NCBI RefSeq assembly: GCF_014851395.1
Contig: NW_024040041.1
Span: forward strand, 9,912,041 to 9,976,040
Direction: 5' to 3'
From: Micropterus salmoides
Lineage: Eukaryota; Chordata; Actinopteri; Centrarchiformes; Centrarchidae
Length of the DNA: 64,000 nt
The position numbers and the translations under genes are program-made. Positions 48,773 to 60,400 of this stretch are shown one piece after another (the stretch's first letter is position 1; every line of letters begins with the position of its first letter). The notes under the pieces are model-generated. The model ran no database searches. It had not been told where the DNA came from and was given only the letters and a program-made list of their open reading frames with translations.

Positions 48773-50395
48773 ATGAACTTGGCCAGTCAAAGCGGGGATG
48801 CTGGCGGAAGCCAGCTTCTCTTCGCCAACTTTAACCAGGACAACACGTAAGGCAGGGCCGGGGACAGGGTCTGGGGATCCGACGGCCTGTGCTGTCAAGA
48901 TAGCTGACGTTAGCTAGCTCAGTGTGGACATGTCTGGACGCCCCGCGGGGTGACGGGGCTCGATGAGAAATAGTCTGGATGTGGTTTCTTACGTTGGAAA
49001 TGACTGATGTTATCAGTACAAACTGATTTTAGCTAGCTAATGAAACTGTTCTGTTACCTGTTATTTCCCCCGTCACTAGCATAAGTTAGCTTTCAAGCTA
49101 ACATGATGATATGTGGTCCGCGGCTAACTGGAGCCACAATACACATGTAGCTTAAATGTCATGTAACTTCGACTGAGGTGACGATTGTTATGATTAATAT
49201 ACTGACTACTGATAGACATACCGGACATCTATGTGTTTTTGTTGGTTTTGAGCGCACGCGTTGCCTGGCTGATATATTTTAATAACTGAAGTTACAGCTC
49301 AAGCACTGTTCAGTCAGACATGGAGCTTCACATGCACGGAGGAGATAGTCCGCAAACTGTAATACTGGTGACCGCTCCAGACCACAGAGGCCTGGTCTTA
49401 TTGCAAAACAGCTCCAGTCGTGTGACTACTGTCACAATCTGACTAGTACACCCAGTGGCACAGAGACAGCCGAGACCACAGGATTTAGAGTTAACAGGCT
49501 GTGTCCAGAGTTTGAGATCTTTCTGTGAGCTGACATTGGAGTCTGTCAATATCCAGTGTTTGTGGGTGTAATATCTTGATTGTTCAATGCTGCTACCGTC
49601 TATTTCTGTTGTTTATATAGGTCCTTAGCTGTTGGCACCAAATCAGGATACAAGTTTTTCTCCCTGTCCTCTGTGGACAAATTGGAGCAGATATATGAAT
49701 GTAGTAAGTATTGTCCCTGCTACTTTCCAATGTCCGTGCTCTGTTATATTATTGCACATGACTATTGTCATATTTTTTGAGTTATTGTGTTTAATGCATG
49801 CTGTCCAGACAGTACACAATCACTGCACCATTAGAGCATTGCTGTTACTTTAAATATTAATAAAGTGAGCACTTTTCCCACACCCGCATACATCAAGCTT
49901 CCGCTTAATTGTTAGGTTTACATAATGTATAATATGATCTCTTCAACACTCTTATTAGGCCTGTTAAGTAACCCTGTATGGTGACAGCTTGTACCTTTTG
50001 ATAACCCTGTTAAATTTGAGTAGCCAGTGAAAAGCGAGTAATAGGAGACTCAAGTTGTACAGTCAGAGGAAAACAATGATGTTTTGGCCCCGTGTGTGCT
50101 ATTATCAATAATTCACAAAGTCAGCTTTTGCACGATCCATTCACTAAACATATACATAGTGTGCTTAAAGTTTCCCAAGTGTGTTCAGGGAGTAGCACAA
50201 AGATGAAAATGGCACTGCTTTTGGCATCTACCAGGAAGTTGTAATTGAATCGCCTCTGTGAATCAGCTTACTGCCTTAATGTGGTCATTATATGATGCTT
50301 TCATTTGCACCATTTCCCTTCCGGAACTGTTTAAAATTGTTATCACTAAGGTCACTGAAAGGTTAGCTAATAAAAGATGAAGGGGTGCCACTGAG

Positions 50396-50440
<45 letters not shown>

Positions 50441-53400
50441 GCTGCAGCGGACACGGAGGATGTGTGTATTGTGGAGCGTCTGTTCTCCAGCAGCCTGGTG
50501 GCCATCGTCAGCCTGAAGGCCCCCAGGAAGCTCAAAGTCTGTCACTTCAAGAAGGGAACTGAAATCTGCAACTACTCTTATTCCAACACCATACTGGCTG
50601 TCAAACTCAACAGACAGGTAGGGAGAAATACCTGTCTGTCAGGCCTTCTGTCTCAAACCAAATACACCACCTTATCACATAATCATCAAACAGCAGAAGA
50701 CATATTTAACTTGTGCAAATGTCATAGTTGGCTAATAAATGAGTCTTTGACGGTGATGTTGTTGATGTTTTGTGGCTCTGCAGAGGCTGATTGTGTGTCT
50801 GGAGGAGTCGCTTTACATTCACAACATAAGAGACATGAAAGTGCTGCACACAATCAGAGAAACTCCACCCAATCCTTCAGGTGAGTCAGAGGTAGGGCTG
50901 GGCGATATAGCCAAAAATGTTATCACGATAAAAAATGTCATATCATTTGATATTGCTAATTATCACGATAAATGCCAAATCAATGTTTCTTTAAAGTTTA
51001 AAGGCTGATTTTGGCTCCTGGGTGAAAGTTGAAGAAACCAGACGGTTAATTCTGGTTTAAAACTATTTTTTATGGTCAGGACTGTTTGTAAAATAGTCTG
51101 AGGAAACAAATCTGAGGTAGAACATTCAAAACAATGCTAAAATCATTTTTCAACAAATATGCAAGAGTAAAATGAAGTCAAACATGACGTCAGTCATTTT
51201 TCATCAACAAAATAAAAATCTTAATAGAAAAATTAAGTGCGTTTACGATTGAATAAATTAAATCAAACATTTATTAAACATTTGTTGTTTTTATCACGAT
51301 AATTGCCATTTTTGTTTGATTGCCCAGCTGTAGTCTGAGGGAAGACAAGCAGTATCTCAACATAGTCTTGTATGTGTAGTATAGTAGGTAGTGCGGTAGC
51401 AAAATCGGGTCATCGGAAAAGAAAAAAGATTACTGACTGTGGAAAAGTTTTTTCCCTGTACAGTATACATATGTTCAGACTGAAAACAGGGATGTCTCTT
51501 TCCTCAGGTTTTTCTGGATTTTAATTTCTCTTTTGTTTTTATCACTTTATTTTTACTTCCCAATATACTGTTTTGTTTACTGATGCCCTAAAGGCTGAAA
51601 CTGTCATTGCGATCTAAGTTACTTATGTGATATTTGCATATTTAGCACATCCACAGAACAAAAATACACTCATGCTGTCAGCTATTACAGATATTTAGGT
51701 GATCGTAGCCTCTCTATGCACTCAAGTCATTCTTTCAGTTTCACTTATTGTCAAGTTCACATGAAAGGGGTTCTGTTGGAGTCTGATCAATCTTTCTTTA
51801 AATGGTTCTCTATGTTAATTATTTTGTATTTATGCTCGTATGTCTCCAGGATTGTGCGCACTTTCCATCAGCAATGATAACTGCTATCTGGCCTACCCAG
51901 GCAGTGCTACGATAGGAGAAGTTCAAGTGTTTGACACAGTCAACCTGGTAGGTGCACACCGACACAGCAAGGCCCTCTGCCCTACACTAGCTGTCTTTTA
52001 ATAAAGCCCTTAAGTTTAATCTGTCACACCAGCCTGTTTCTCCACCGCTCTTATTTCCATGCTTAGCATTTTTCTATCATACAAAACTGTTGGCACACAA
52101 TTAATTGTTGCATGTATAGCTGAGGCGCTGTTTGTGTTGTCGTTTAGTGTTTATTGTTTATTGTATGTCATTCTCTAAAAGAGCCAATGCTGAAATAAAT
52201 AGTGTGTCCTCATTATTCACGCAGCCAGTGTTTCCTATCCTCAGTCTTTGACGCTCACTGTTTTTGTCTTACTGAAATAGCGCATCTCTAACTAGTGTCT
52301 CCATTTGTTTTCCAGCGAGCAGCTAACATGATTCCAGCCCACGACAGCCCATTAGCGGCTCTGGCTTTTGATGCCAGTGGAACCAAACTGGCCACAGCTT
52401 CAGAGAAGGTACCACAGGCCCTGTACAGCACACTGGCCCATTGTCTGTATGGCTTATGTGTGTGTGTGATTTTGTGGATTTGTTCCGCCTGAGCAAATAC
52501 GCATCACTGTTGTTGCTTCGAGTGCGACACAGCGTCACCCTCAATGTATCTTGTGTCTTTCACTTCCTCCCAGGGCACAGTCATCCGTGTCTTCTCAATC
52601 CCAGAGGGACAGAAGCTCTTTGAGTTTCGAAGAGGAGTCAAGAGGTAGATGATGTGATGATGGATGTACTACAGTTCATGTGTTTATATGTACTGTATAT
52701 TTGCTTTCACCTGCTTCCCTGCACATTTGTGTTTCTGTTCTTTGTAGGTGCGTGAGCATCTGTTCGTTGGCGTTCAGTATGGAAGGCCTGTACCTGTCGG
52801 CCTCCAGCAACACAGAGACAGTCCACATCTTCAAATTGGAGACCCAGAAGGAGAAGTACGTGTACGTACCTTTGTGTCCTTATTTGTCAGATTTTAAAAA
52901 GCTTTTGGAAGCTGGGACTACCTGCCATTTCCCTACACTTAATGTTCACATCATACAAAGGCTTCTTACATTCTGTTTATCTGTGTGTAGGCCAGCGGAG
53001 GAGCCCACCACATGGGGAGGGTACCTGGGCAAGGTCCTGATGGCGTCCACCACCTACCTGCCTTCCCAGGTGACAGAAATGTTCACCCAGGGACGAGCTT
53101 TTGCCACCGTGCGTCTGCCGTTCTGCGGACATAAGAATATCTGCGCCTTAGCTGTGTGAGTATACACAAACCCACCTATATGCAAACATACAATATGTAT
53201 ACAGTATGTACACATACAGCACTGTTTCTGTGTGTTTGAAACTATTTGTAAATGCTGACACCCTGAAGAGTTGTGATGAAGTGAAAGTGGAATCGGACGT
53301 AATATGCTTGACTCAATGGCAGTCTGCTCTCAGGGACAGATTTACATACATAGACTGGTTATAGAAATTTGTTGTGCCTTTCACTCCATCTTCATTTATT

Positions 53401-54713
53401 ATTCAAAAGAAGAAAAACATCAAGGTCATCAGAGACATGTTCTCTATGGTTTGCCTTTGATCATTTTTTTGTGTTCAGTACTGTGATGTTGATGATGTTT
53501 ACCGTGCAGTCTTGCTATCGCTGCTCATGGTAATGATCAGTCTTGCTATTTCACTGTCACTGCTTCATTAAAATATGAGTCACTGTACCAGAAGATACTG
53601 CCCAACACTGTTTAAACCAGCAACATTTTAATGAGTCGTGAACTGTTGTGTTAATCAGTCTGTAATATAGTCCTTTGATGAAAAAGTACTGCAGATCATT
53701 ACTTCAGCCAAAGAGAACTGTGATCCAAACAGTTTCACTAGTTGCATAACAGCAGCATACAGGGCTCTATATGGTGTTTTATTGTTTTAAATTAGGATTC
53801 AGAAGATTCCCAGGTTGTTGGTGGCAGCGGCTGACGGTTACCTGTATCTGTACAACCTGGATCCACAAGAAGGAGGGGAATGCACACTGATGAAGCAGCA
53901 CAGGTAACACGGTGAAAAGAAAGTGACGAGGTCACTGAACACTACAAGTTGTATACAAACAACAGCCTTAATTTCAGATTGTACTGAGAGTTGTGTGTTA
54001 TTGAATCTCTGTTGTCATTGACTTCAGGTTAGACGGCAGTGCTGAGCCGTCCAATGAGATCCTTGAGCAGGGGTCACATGACCGCCCACTTGTTGCCCAA
54101 ACCTACAGTGCTGCTGTCACTAAAGGTATGTCAGTTCCAGGTCCTTTGTTTCCAGCTGTTTTACTTATTATTTTGTGTAGAAACTATGTAGGGAATTAGT
54201 TACTTCAGTTAGTTTATAAGCAGTATCTATTTCTTAAAATTATGTAAGCAGCTCCATTTTAAGCAAAGTTAATATTAATCATTATTCTTTTTTATTACAA
54301 CTACTACTTATTTTTGTCCTGTATTTTTAATTATATGCTTGCCTTTAGATACATTTAATATTTAATTTGGAAATGACAGATGAGTAAATGAAGACATAAG
54401 AGTGCTTCTTTGTAATCATTCTCTAAGTTCAGTGAGAAATGCTTTCATATTTTTCTCTGGCAAAAAAAATGGTAAGAGGCTCAAATTTCAGGTTATCATC
54501 ATTAGGACAAAATAATTATTTCTTTATGATGTTTGACTTTGTGACAGAATGCGAGTCAGTAAGAGCTGTTTCTTTCAGTAGTTGACCTCTCTACTTCTAG
54601 GTTACTGCGAAGAGCAGGGCGCCGTGGGAGGGGCAGGGCTAGAAGATGACCTCAACGACTTGCGCTTAGAGGAAGAGAACGAGCAGCCACCACTCATCCT
54701 TGAAACTGACTGA
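48773..54713 (+). CDS. wipi2: WD repeat domain phosphoinositide-interacting protein 2 (autophagy PROPPIN)
   Basis: Seven-bladed beta-propeller that binds PI3P/PI(3,5)P2 on the phagophore and recruits ATG16L1. Twelve exons: 48773-48846, 49621-49703, 50448-50617, 50784-50880, 51850-51947, 52316-52408, 52574-52644, 52748-52855, 52991-53155, 53796-53903, 54028-54125 and 54601-54713. Phases all join, giving 425 aa. It begins [20 protein letters not shown] and contains [51 protein letters not shown] and [13 protein letters not shown]. The lipid-binding FRRG is encoded at 52625-52636 (about residues 223-226). The Ser-rich segment that follows the propeller in the longest mammalian form is absent: [12 protein letters not shown] joins directly. 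AATAAA at 55202. Divergent from mmd2 and convergent with the myosin gene. Confidence 0.96.
50399..50439 (+). repeat. (GT)n microsatellite against wipi2 exon 3 acceptor
   Basis: 41 bases of GT are followed by CGCTGCAG and exon 3 at 50448. Confidence 0.95.
50893..51332. mobile_element. hAT-like non-autonomous element in wipi2 intron 4
   Basis: The left end TAGGGCTGGGCGATATAG and the reversed right end TACAGCTGGGCAATC are inverted repeats. The flanks GTCAGAGG (50885-50892) and GTCTGAGG (51333-51340) match at 7 of 8 bases. The interior repeats TTATCACGATAA at both ends. No coding frame. Confidence 0.7.
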
Positions 54714-55201
54714 CTGACTTAACGGACGACTGTACCCACCAATCAGAGGGCTCCTCTGGTGCTGCTATGAACATGTGACACAAGGGGGGCAGGGGCAGGA
54801 TCAAAGACGAGGGGGGTGTTTTTAAACGCTAAAAGCGTTCAAGAGCCTGTCTGTAACTCTATCTGTGCGTTCGTCTGTTCACATACATGTCGTATCTCTT
54901 TGTTCCTCCCCTCCCTCCTTCCTCCACTCCCTTTTCCCTCAGTTTTGCCTGTGCAGGCCAAACTGACGCTTTGCATGTACATGTGCCAACTGCTAAAAAC
55001 ATGCTCCAATGTGAAAACGAGTATCTGTGAGTGTGTGTTGGACGTTTGATCAACAAAAAAAAACAAATGTAGCTGTGTCTCCACTTAAGACACACACACT
55101 GACGCAAGCACTGTGTAAAATGAAAGTGATTGTGTAAGTGCCTCGCTGCCCCAGTGTCATGGTTTCTTCTGTTTGAGAGGGGGACCTCTTTGCATTGGCT
55201 T

Positions 55202-55207
55202 AATAAA
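55202..55207 (+). terminator. wipi2 poly(A) signal
   Basis: AATAAA lies 489 bases after the stop, followed by TTTTCAGTTGTTGGATCTT. This gives a 3' UTR of about 500 bases. Confidence 0.65.
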
Positions 55208-55229
55208 ACCTATTTTCAGTTGTTGGATC

Positions 55230-56810
55230 TTAATTGAGGGTGTGTACTTATCTTTTCTCTCTCACACATAGTCACACACTGTCCTGCGAGGAGTGTGGCG
55301 TCAGTCATGTGGCCCAACTTTACCCTCCAAAGAATGATTTAGAAGCTTTTGGCATGAGGCAGAGGTGTTTGCGAACAAGAGTGTGTGTCTGTGCGCTTGT
55401 GCTGAGACCTCATTTGTGCGTGTGTGTATGCTGGGCATGTACATTAGCAAAACACTATAAGTAATTAGCCTCCATTTGCACCCCCTTGCCCCCTTTTACC
55501 TCATCCAAACAGAGGCTCAGTGGACCTTCCCCCTTCCCCTCCTCAGGCCTGCAGTCATTGGTTGATTTTAAACTCTGATATTAATGATCTTTATCTACAT
55601 ATCCAGTCATAACCAATAATGTGTCAGGCGTAAGAAAACATGCATGGTGTTGTTGACGTGGTACTTTATCCATACATCGAAGATATTAGAGTGGTGGTGA
55701 TCCATTAAAGGCAGTCAGCAGATCAATTGAGAAAGGCAGGAAGCTGTCAGTGACAGTCTCCTCTTACTCCTCATGTATCTACTCTGTACATTACTAGTTG
55801 TGGCAAGATATCACTGTACCATATTGACAGGTTACGACCATGGCTTTGAGATTTCACTCTCTCTGGGATAGTGGGTGTTCGGCCAACGAGTGAACTGTGG
55901 ATTGTAACATGGCTGAGCCTCATCAACTGGTCCAGGACGCTGCATGATTCCCTATTAATCCTCTGGTGTCTGAAGCCGCTAAACAAGGATTAGCCACGGG
56001 ATTTTTGAGTGTCAGGCATTTTCTAATGATTTTGTATAAAATGTGAAACGTTCATCTGAAACTAAAATGAAAATAAATTCCATGTTGATGTATGAGATAG
56101 GTGTCTTGTTCTTGTTAGACTGTGATAACTTATATTCATTAAGAGAAGTAGGTGGGTCAAATTAGAGAGCAATTTGTATTTACTAATGTACTAGCATCAC
56201 AGCTACTATAACTATAAAATTGTTGTTTTGTTACTTCATCCCAGATTTAATTTTACAATAAATAATGAAAAAAATATTGATTTTTTTTTTTTATTTTCCC
56301 AAGTGGCCAGCCTAAGGCACACCTGTGAGGTGGATGGATTATCTCGGCAAAGGAGACGTGCTCACTGACACAGATTTCAACAGATTTTTAAACAATATTT
56401 GAGAAAAAACGGCCTTTTGTGTATATAGAGAAAGTCTTGAGTTCAGCTCATGATGAATGGGGGCAAAAACAAAAGTGTTGGGTTTACAATTTTGTTCAGT
56501 TTATGAAAGGCCCTGTGTCAAAATCTACTTTTAATATCTTCAATACATCTGTTCATTTGCTTGCATGGTGCATATTCTTAAATAAAAGCGCGTGTAACCA
56601 AATTATCACAACCCCTGATGTGACACAGATGTATTACTGTACAACTTCCTGCAAGAACGCTGTTGATGTGGTCTCTTCGGATTCACCTTTCATCTAGACC
56701 AGATGTGCACTTATTGTCCACACAGGTAGAGCTAAAAAGTCCAAAACACTAAATATATTGCTGCAGGAGGACTCCCCACCCAACACCACCTTTCCTCTGA
56801 TTAAGACAGA
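55230..56810. other. Intergenic spacer between wipi2 and the myosin gene
   Basis: No exon is recognised on either strand. It includes GT-rich stretches near 55380-55430 and a T-run near 56281. Otherwise it looks unique. Confidence 0.45.
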
Positions 56811-56830
56811 CCATTCTCATATGCTTGTAG

Positions 56831-56836
56831 TTTATT
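56831..56836 (-). terminator. Candidate poly(A) signal of the myosin gene
   Basis: A minus-strand AATAAA lies about 625 bases after the stop codon. Confidence 0.5.
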
Positions 56837-57459
56837 AAGACTTTGCAGCAGGCTGCCACACACACACTAGGGCGACACACACACAGGTGGGCTCTCTATC
56901 GTTGACGTGAGAACACAGCTTCACCCACACACCCCCCCTCCCTTGTGGAAAGACACCAGCTGAGATCATACAAGGCACAGACACATACATACACACATTT
57001 AACAAACTGTCTCACACACATACTAATTAACATAATGGGATCCAAAGCACTTTACAGAACCATGAGAGCAAAGGGTGACAACCAAATTACCATAAGACTG
57101 TAGACACATACAATACATTCAAGGCACACTTAGCATGCAGGCTAAAATGAAAGTCTAGTACAAGTGACTAATCCTAAGACTACGTTGATTAAGACTATTG
57201 GTGATGTTAAAGACTCATTTAATTATTTAAGACTTTCTAGGGAGCTTTCTCTGGGCCTTTTTAAGACTTTCCCCGGGGTGCCTGAGCTCATATTTCCTCA
57301 GTCAAGAGTCCTCCGGGGGGCTGAATGGGTCTGTGTCACTCTGTGGAAGCACAAAGACAAGACAGACTGAGCAATATTCTGTGTGTCAAGATGATATGTT
57401 CAGATGTGTGTATTTAATTGCCTACCTGCTAGCGGTGTGCGTGTGTTTCTAATCCCCCT

Positions 57460-60400
57460 TTAACCGTCCTGTCCTCCACTGGTGGGCTTGTTGACCTGGA
57501 CTATCTCCACCGAGGTGAAGCCCTTATTGGCAGAGGCTCGGTTCCTCATCCTCATCTTATTCAGGGTCATCTCTGCCACCTCTGCACGCTCCTCAGCATC
57601 ATCCAGCTCATGGATCGTCTTCCTGTATTTAGACAGGCTGCTGTTGGCCTGCTCCTCCTACAGTGACACAGGTGAGATTTATCTTAGCATTGAACAAACA
57701 CATGTATGTTTGTTACATTACAAAAATGGCTTCCACCTGATCTCTCTGCTTTTGAGGAATTAAAAAAGTGTCCTATTTCTTGACATACATACAAGCTCTT
57801 GTGGGATCCAAGTAGCATAATTAGAAGTGCCACAATTTAAAGGAAGTGTTTCCTATTTTAGGAAATATGCTTATTCACCTTGTGGCAGTGTTAGATGAGA
57901 TGATTGACATCACTCTCATACTGGTCCATTAAATACAAGGCCAATACAAGCCAATTAGCTTAGAGGCTGTTAGCAGAAAGCTAGATCTTGGCCAGGAAGT
58001 TACTTCTCCCAGCCATGAAATAGTTCAGTAGGTAGGCTGATTTTGTTTCTTTCAGACAGAACCAGGCAAGCTGTTTCCAGTCTCTGTGCTTTGTTAAGCG
58101 AACCAGTTGGTGCCTGTAGCCTTATATTGAACCTGCAGACACGAGAGTGGTCTCAGTGTTGTCGTCACCACTCCTACTCACAGCTTCCTCTATCTGCCGT
58201 TTGTAAGACTTCAGCTTGTTCTGGAGTTTCTCCACCAGCTCCTGCATGCGCTGATTGGTCTTGTGGTCCTCCTCTGTCTGGAAGATCAGTTCCTTGAGTC
58301 GACGCTCTCCCTTACGGAGGTTTTTCACCGTCTCCATGTGGCGCTTCTGCTCCTGGTCCAGCTCATTCTCCACCTCCTTGATCTGGTAGAAATAAAAGGG
58401 AAGAATCGCCACAATATTTGGATGAGAGGTCTCAGCCAGGTGTGGTGCGTGTGTGTGTGTGAGACCTATTCCCATTTTGTCACTTTTAAAGTAAAGCTAT
58501 TGCCTGCCATCCCTCAGTCCACCCAACCCCTCACCCTATTTTCCAGTTTCTGGATGGTTCGTTTTCCGGACTTCAGGGCCTGCTGCTCGGCCTCCTCCAG
58601 CCTCAGTGTGAGGTCTCTGAGGTTCTGCTCTTGGTTCTTCTTGATCTTCTCCAGGTGGATGCTCCGGTCCTGCTCCTGCCGAAGCTCCTCACACAGTCGC
58701 GTTGCCTGGAGGCAGACACGCATGAGCGCACAGTTCATTTTGAACTTTGAACGTCACACCAAACCAAAGTACATAATTAACTGAACTCAATCAATTTGAT
58801 TCTTTTCTGTTTCGTGTATTTTATGCTTTTACTGTGATTTGTTGGTGTGTGCCTAATGTTTAAACTTTGTGGGGGTGGGGTGGGGGTGTGTGTGTGTTGT
58901 CGTGCAGCTTACATCAGTCACAGCCTTCTTGGCTCTCTCATCAGCAGAGCGAAACTCTGAGATCAGCTCTTCATTCTCACTGGACAGTCGGGCAAGGTCG
59001 GCCTCCAGTTTCCTCTTCAGGATAGTCAGACTTTGGTTCTAAAGCGAGAAGAATTGATGAAATTAGTTTATATGATGATCCATGAGGGAAAATTAAGTAT
59101 AAGGTGACATGTCAAAAGAAACATTTTTTTATTATTTAAAAAATATTATGAAACTGTGGTCTGTTTGTGCGTGCGCCTCTGTGGGACTGCTGGGCCTTCC
59201 TGCGCAGTCACCTACCTGCATGCCGATCTCACTGAACCTCTCGGTGGTGTCCACCAGCTCCTGCTCGATTTGTTTGCGGGCCCTCTCTGATGCCTCCAGG
59301 CCTCCTCTCAGCTCCTCCATCTCTCCCTGCATCAAACACAAACGCCGCTCCTGGAGGCTGTACTTCTCCCTCAGCTCGTCATGCTGACGAGCGTCCTCGT
59401 CCATCTGCACCTGCAGATCCTGGGGAAGACGAGGATTATTGCTGTAGTATTTTCAAACTACAAACAGTTTTTTAAGTGGTCCTTATGCCACCTCAAATAA
59501 AACTCCTACTTTGATCTGCTGCTGCAGCTTCTTGAGGGTTTTGACCAGCTCGGCATTGTTCCTGTTGGCATGCTCCAGCTGAATCTCCATCTCATTTAGG
59601 TCTCCTTCCATCTTCTTCTTCGTCCTCAGAGCCTCGGCACGACCTTTGGCCTCTGCCTCCAGGCTGGCCTGCAGTGACTCCACTGCACGTGCATGGTTCT
59701 TTCTACATGGCACAAACGATACAGGTTGTAGTTATTGACTGAAAGACAGATACAGTTAAACATTTTCTTGCTGTTGATCATAGTGGACAATCAGAACAAT
59801 TGTAAATAAATACTGGATCTTCTATAGTTATGCAATGAATTAATGGTGAGACACCACAGTCACATTTTATATTAAAGTTTTTTCTAAAACTTAAATATAA
59901 GCAAATATACTTAATTGTGCAAATTAGGTAATATATGAGGTAATATTTGCTAATTTGCAGATCACACAAATCCATTTTTGAGCACATTGACAAGTCTCAG
60001 TACAATTGTTTTGGTTTTATTGTGATAATATACCAAATGGCCAGACATTTACTGAACAGTTTATGAAAATATTGTTTTTTCATGGATTTCATGGTCATCT
60101 GCGTGACGGACCCTTTTTTTCCACAATTTTACAGAGAAAGTGAGAACGATAAACGATATTTAGAAACACTCTGTAAATGTCTTGCTTTAACATTCAAGAA
60201 TCAGTGTGTAATATTATGATTCTCTAAGTGCTTTGAAGAGCCAGGAATATGACTTCGTGTACAGGAAACATCCAATTTTGTGAAAACGGCTGTTAAAGAT
60301 TAGCTAACGCAATAGAAACACACTAAAATTACTGTTTGTCACATGAACACATCTCTTATAGATATATGATATATGGACTAGCTAAAATTGTGCTCTAGAA

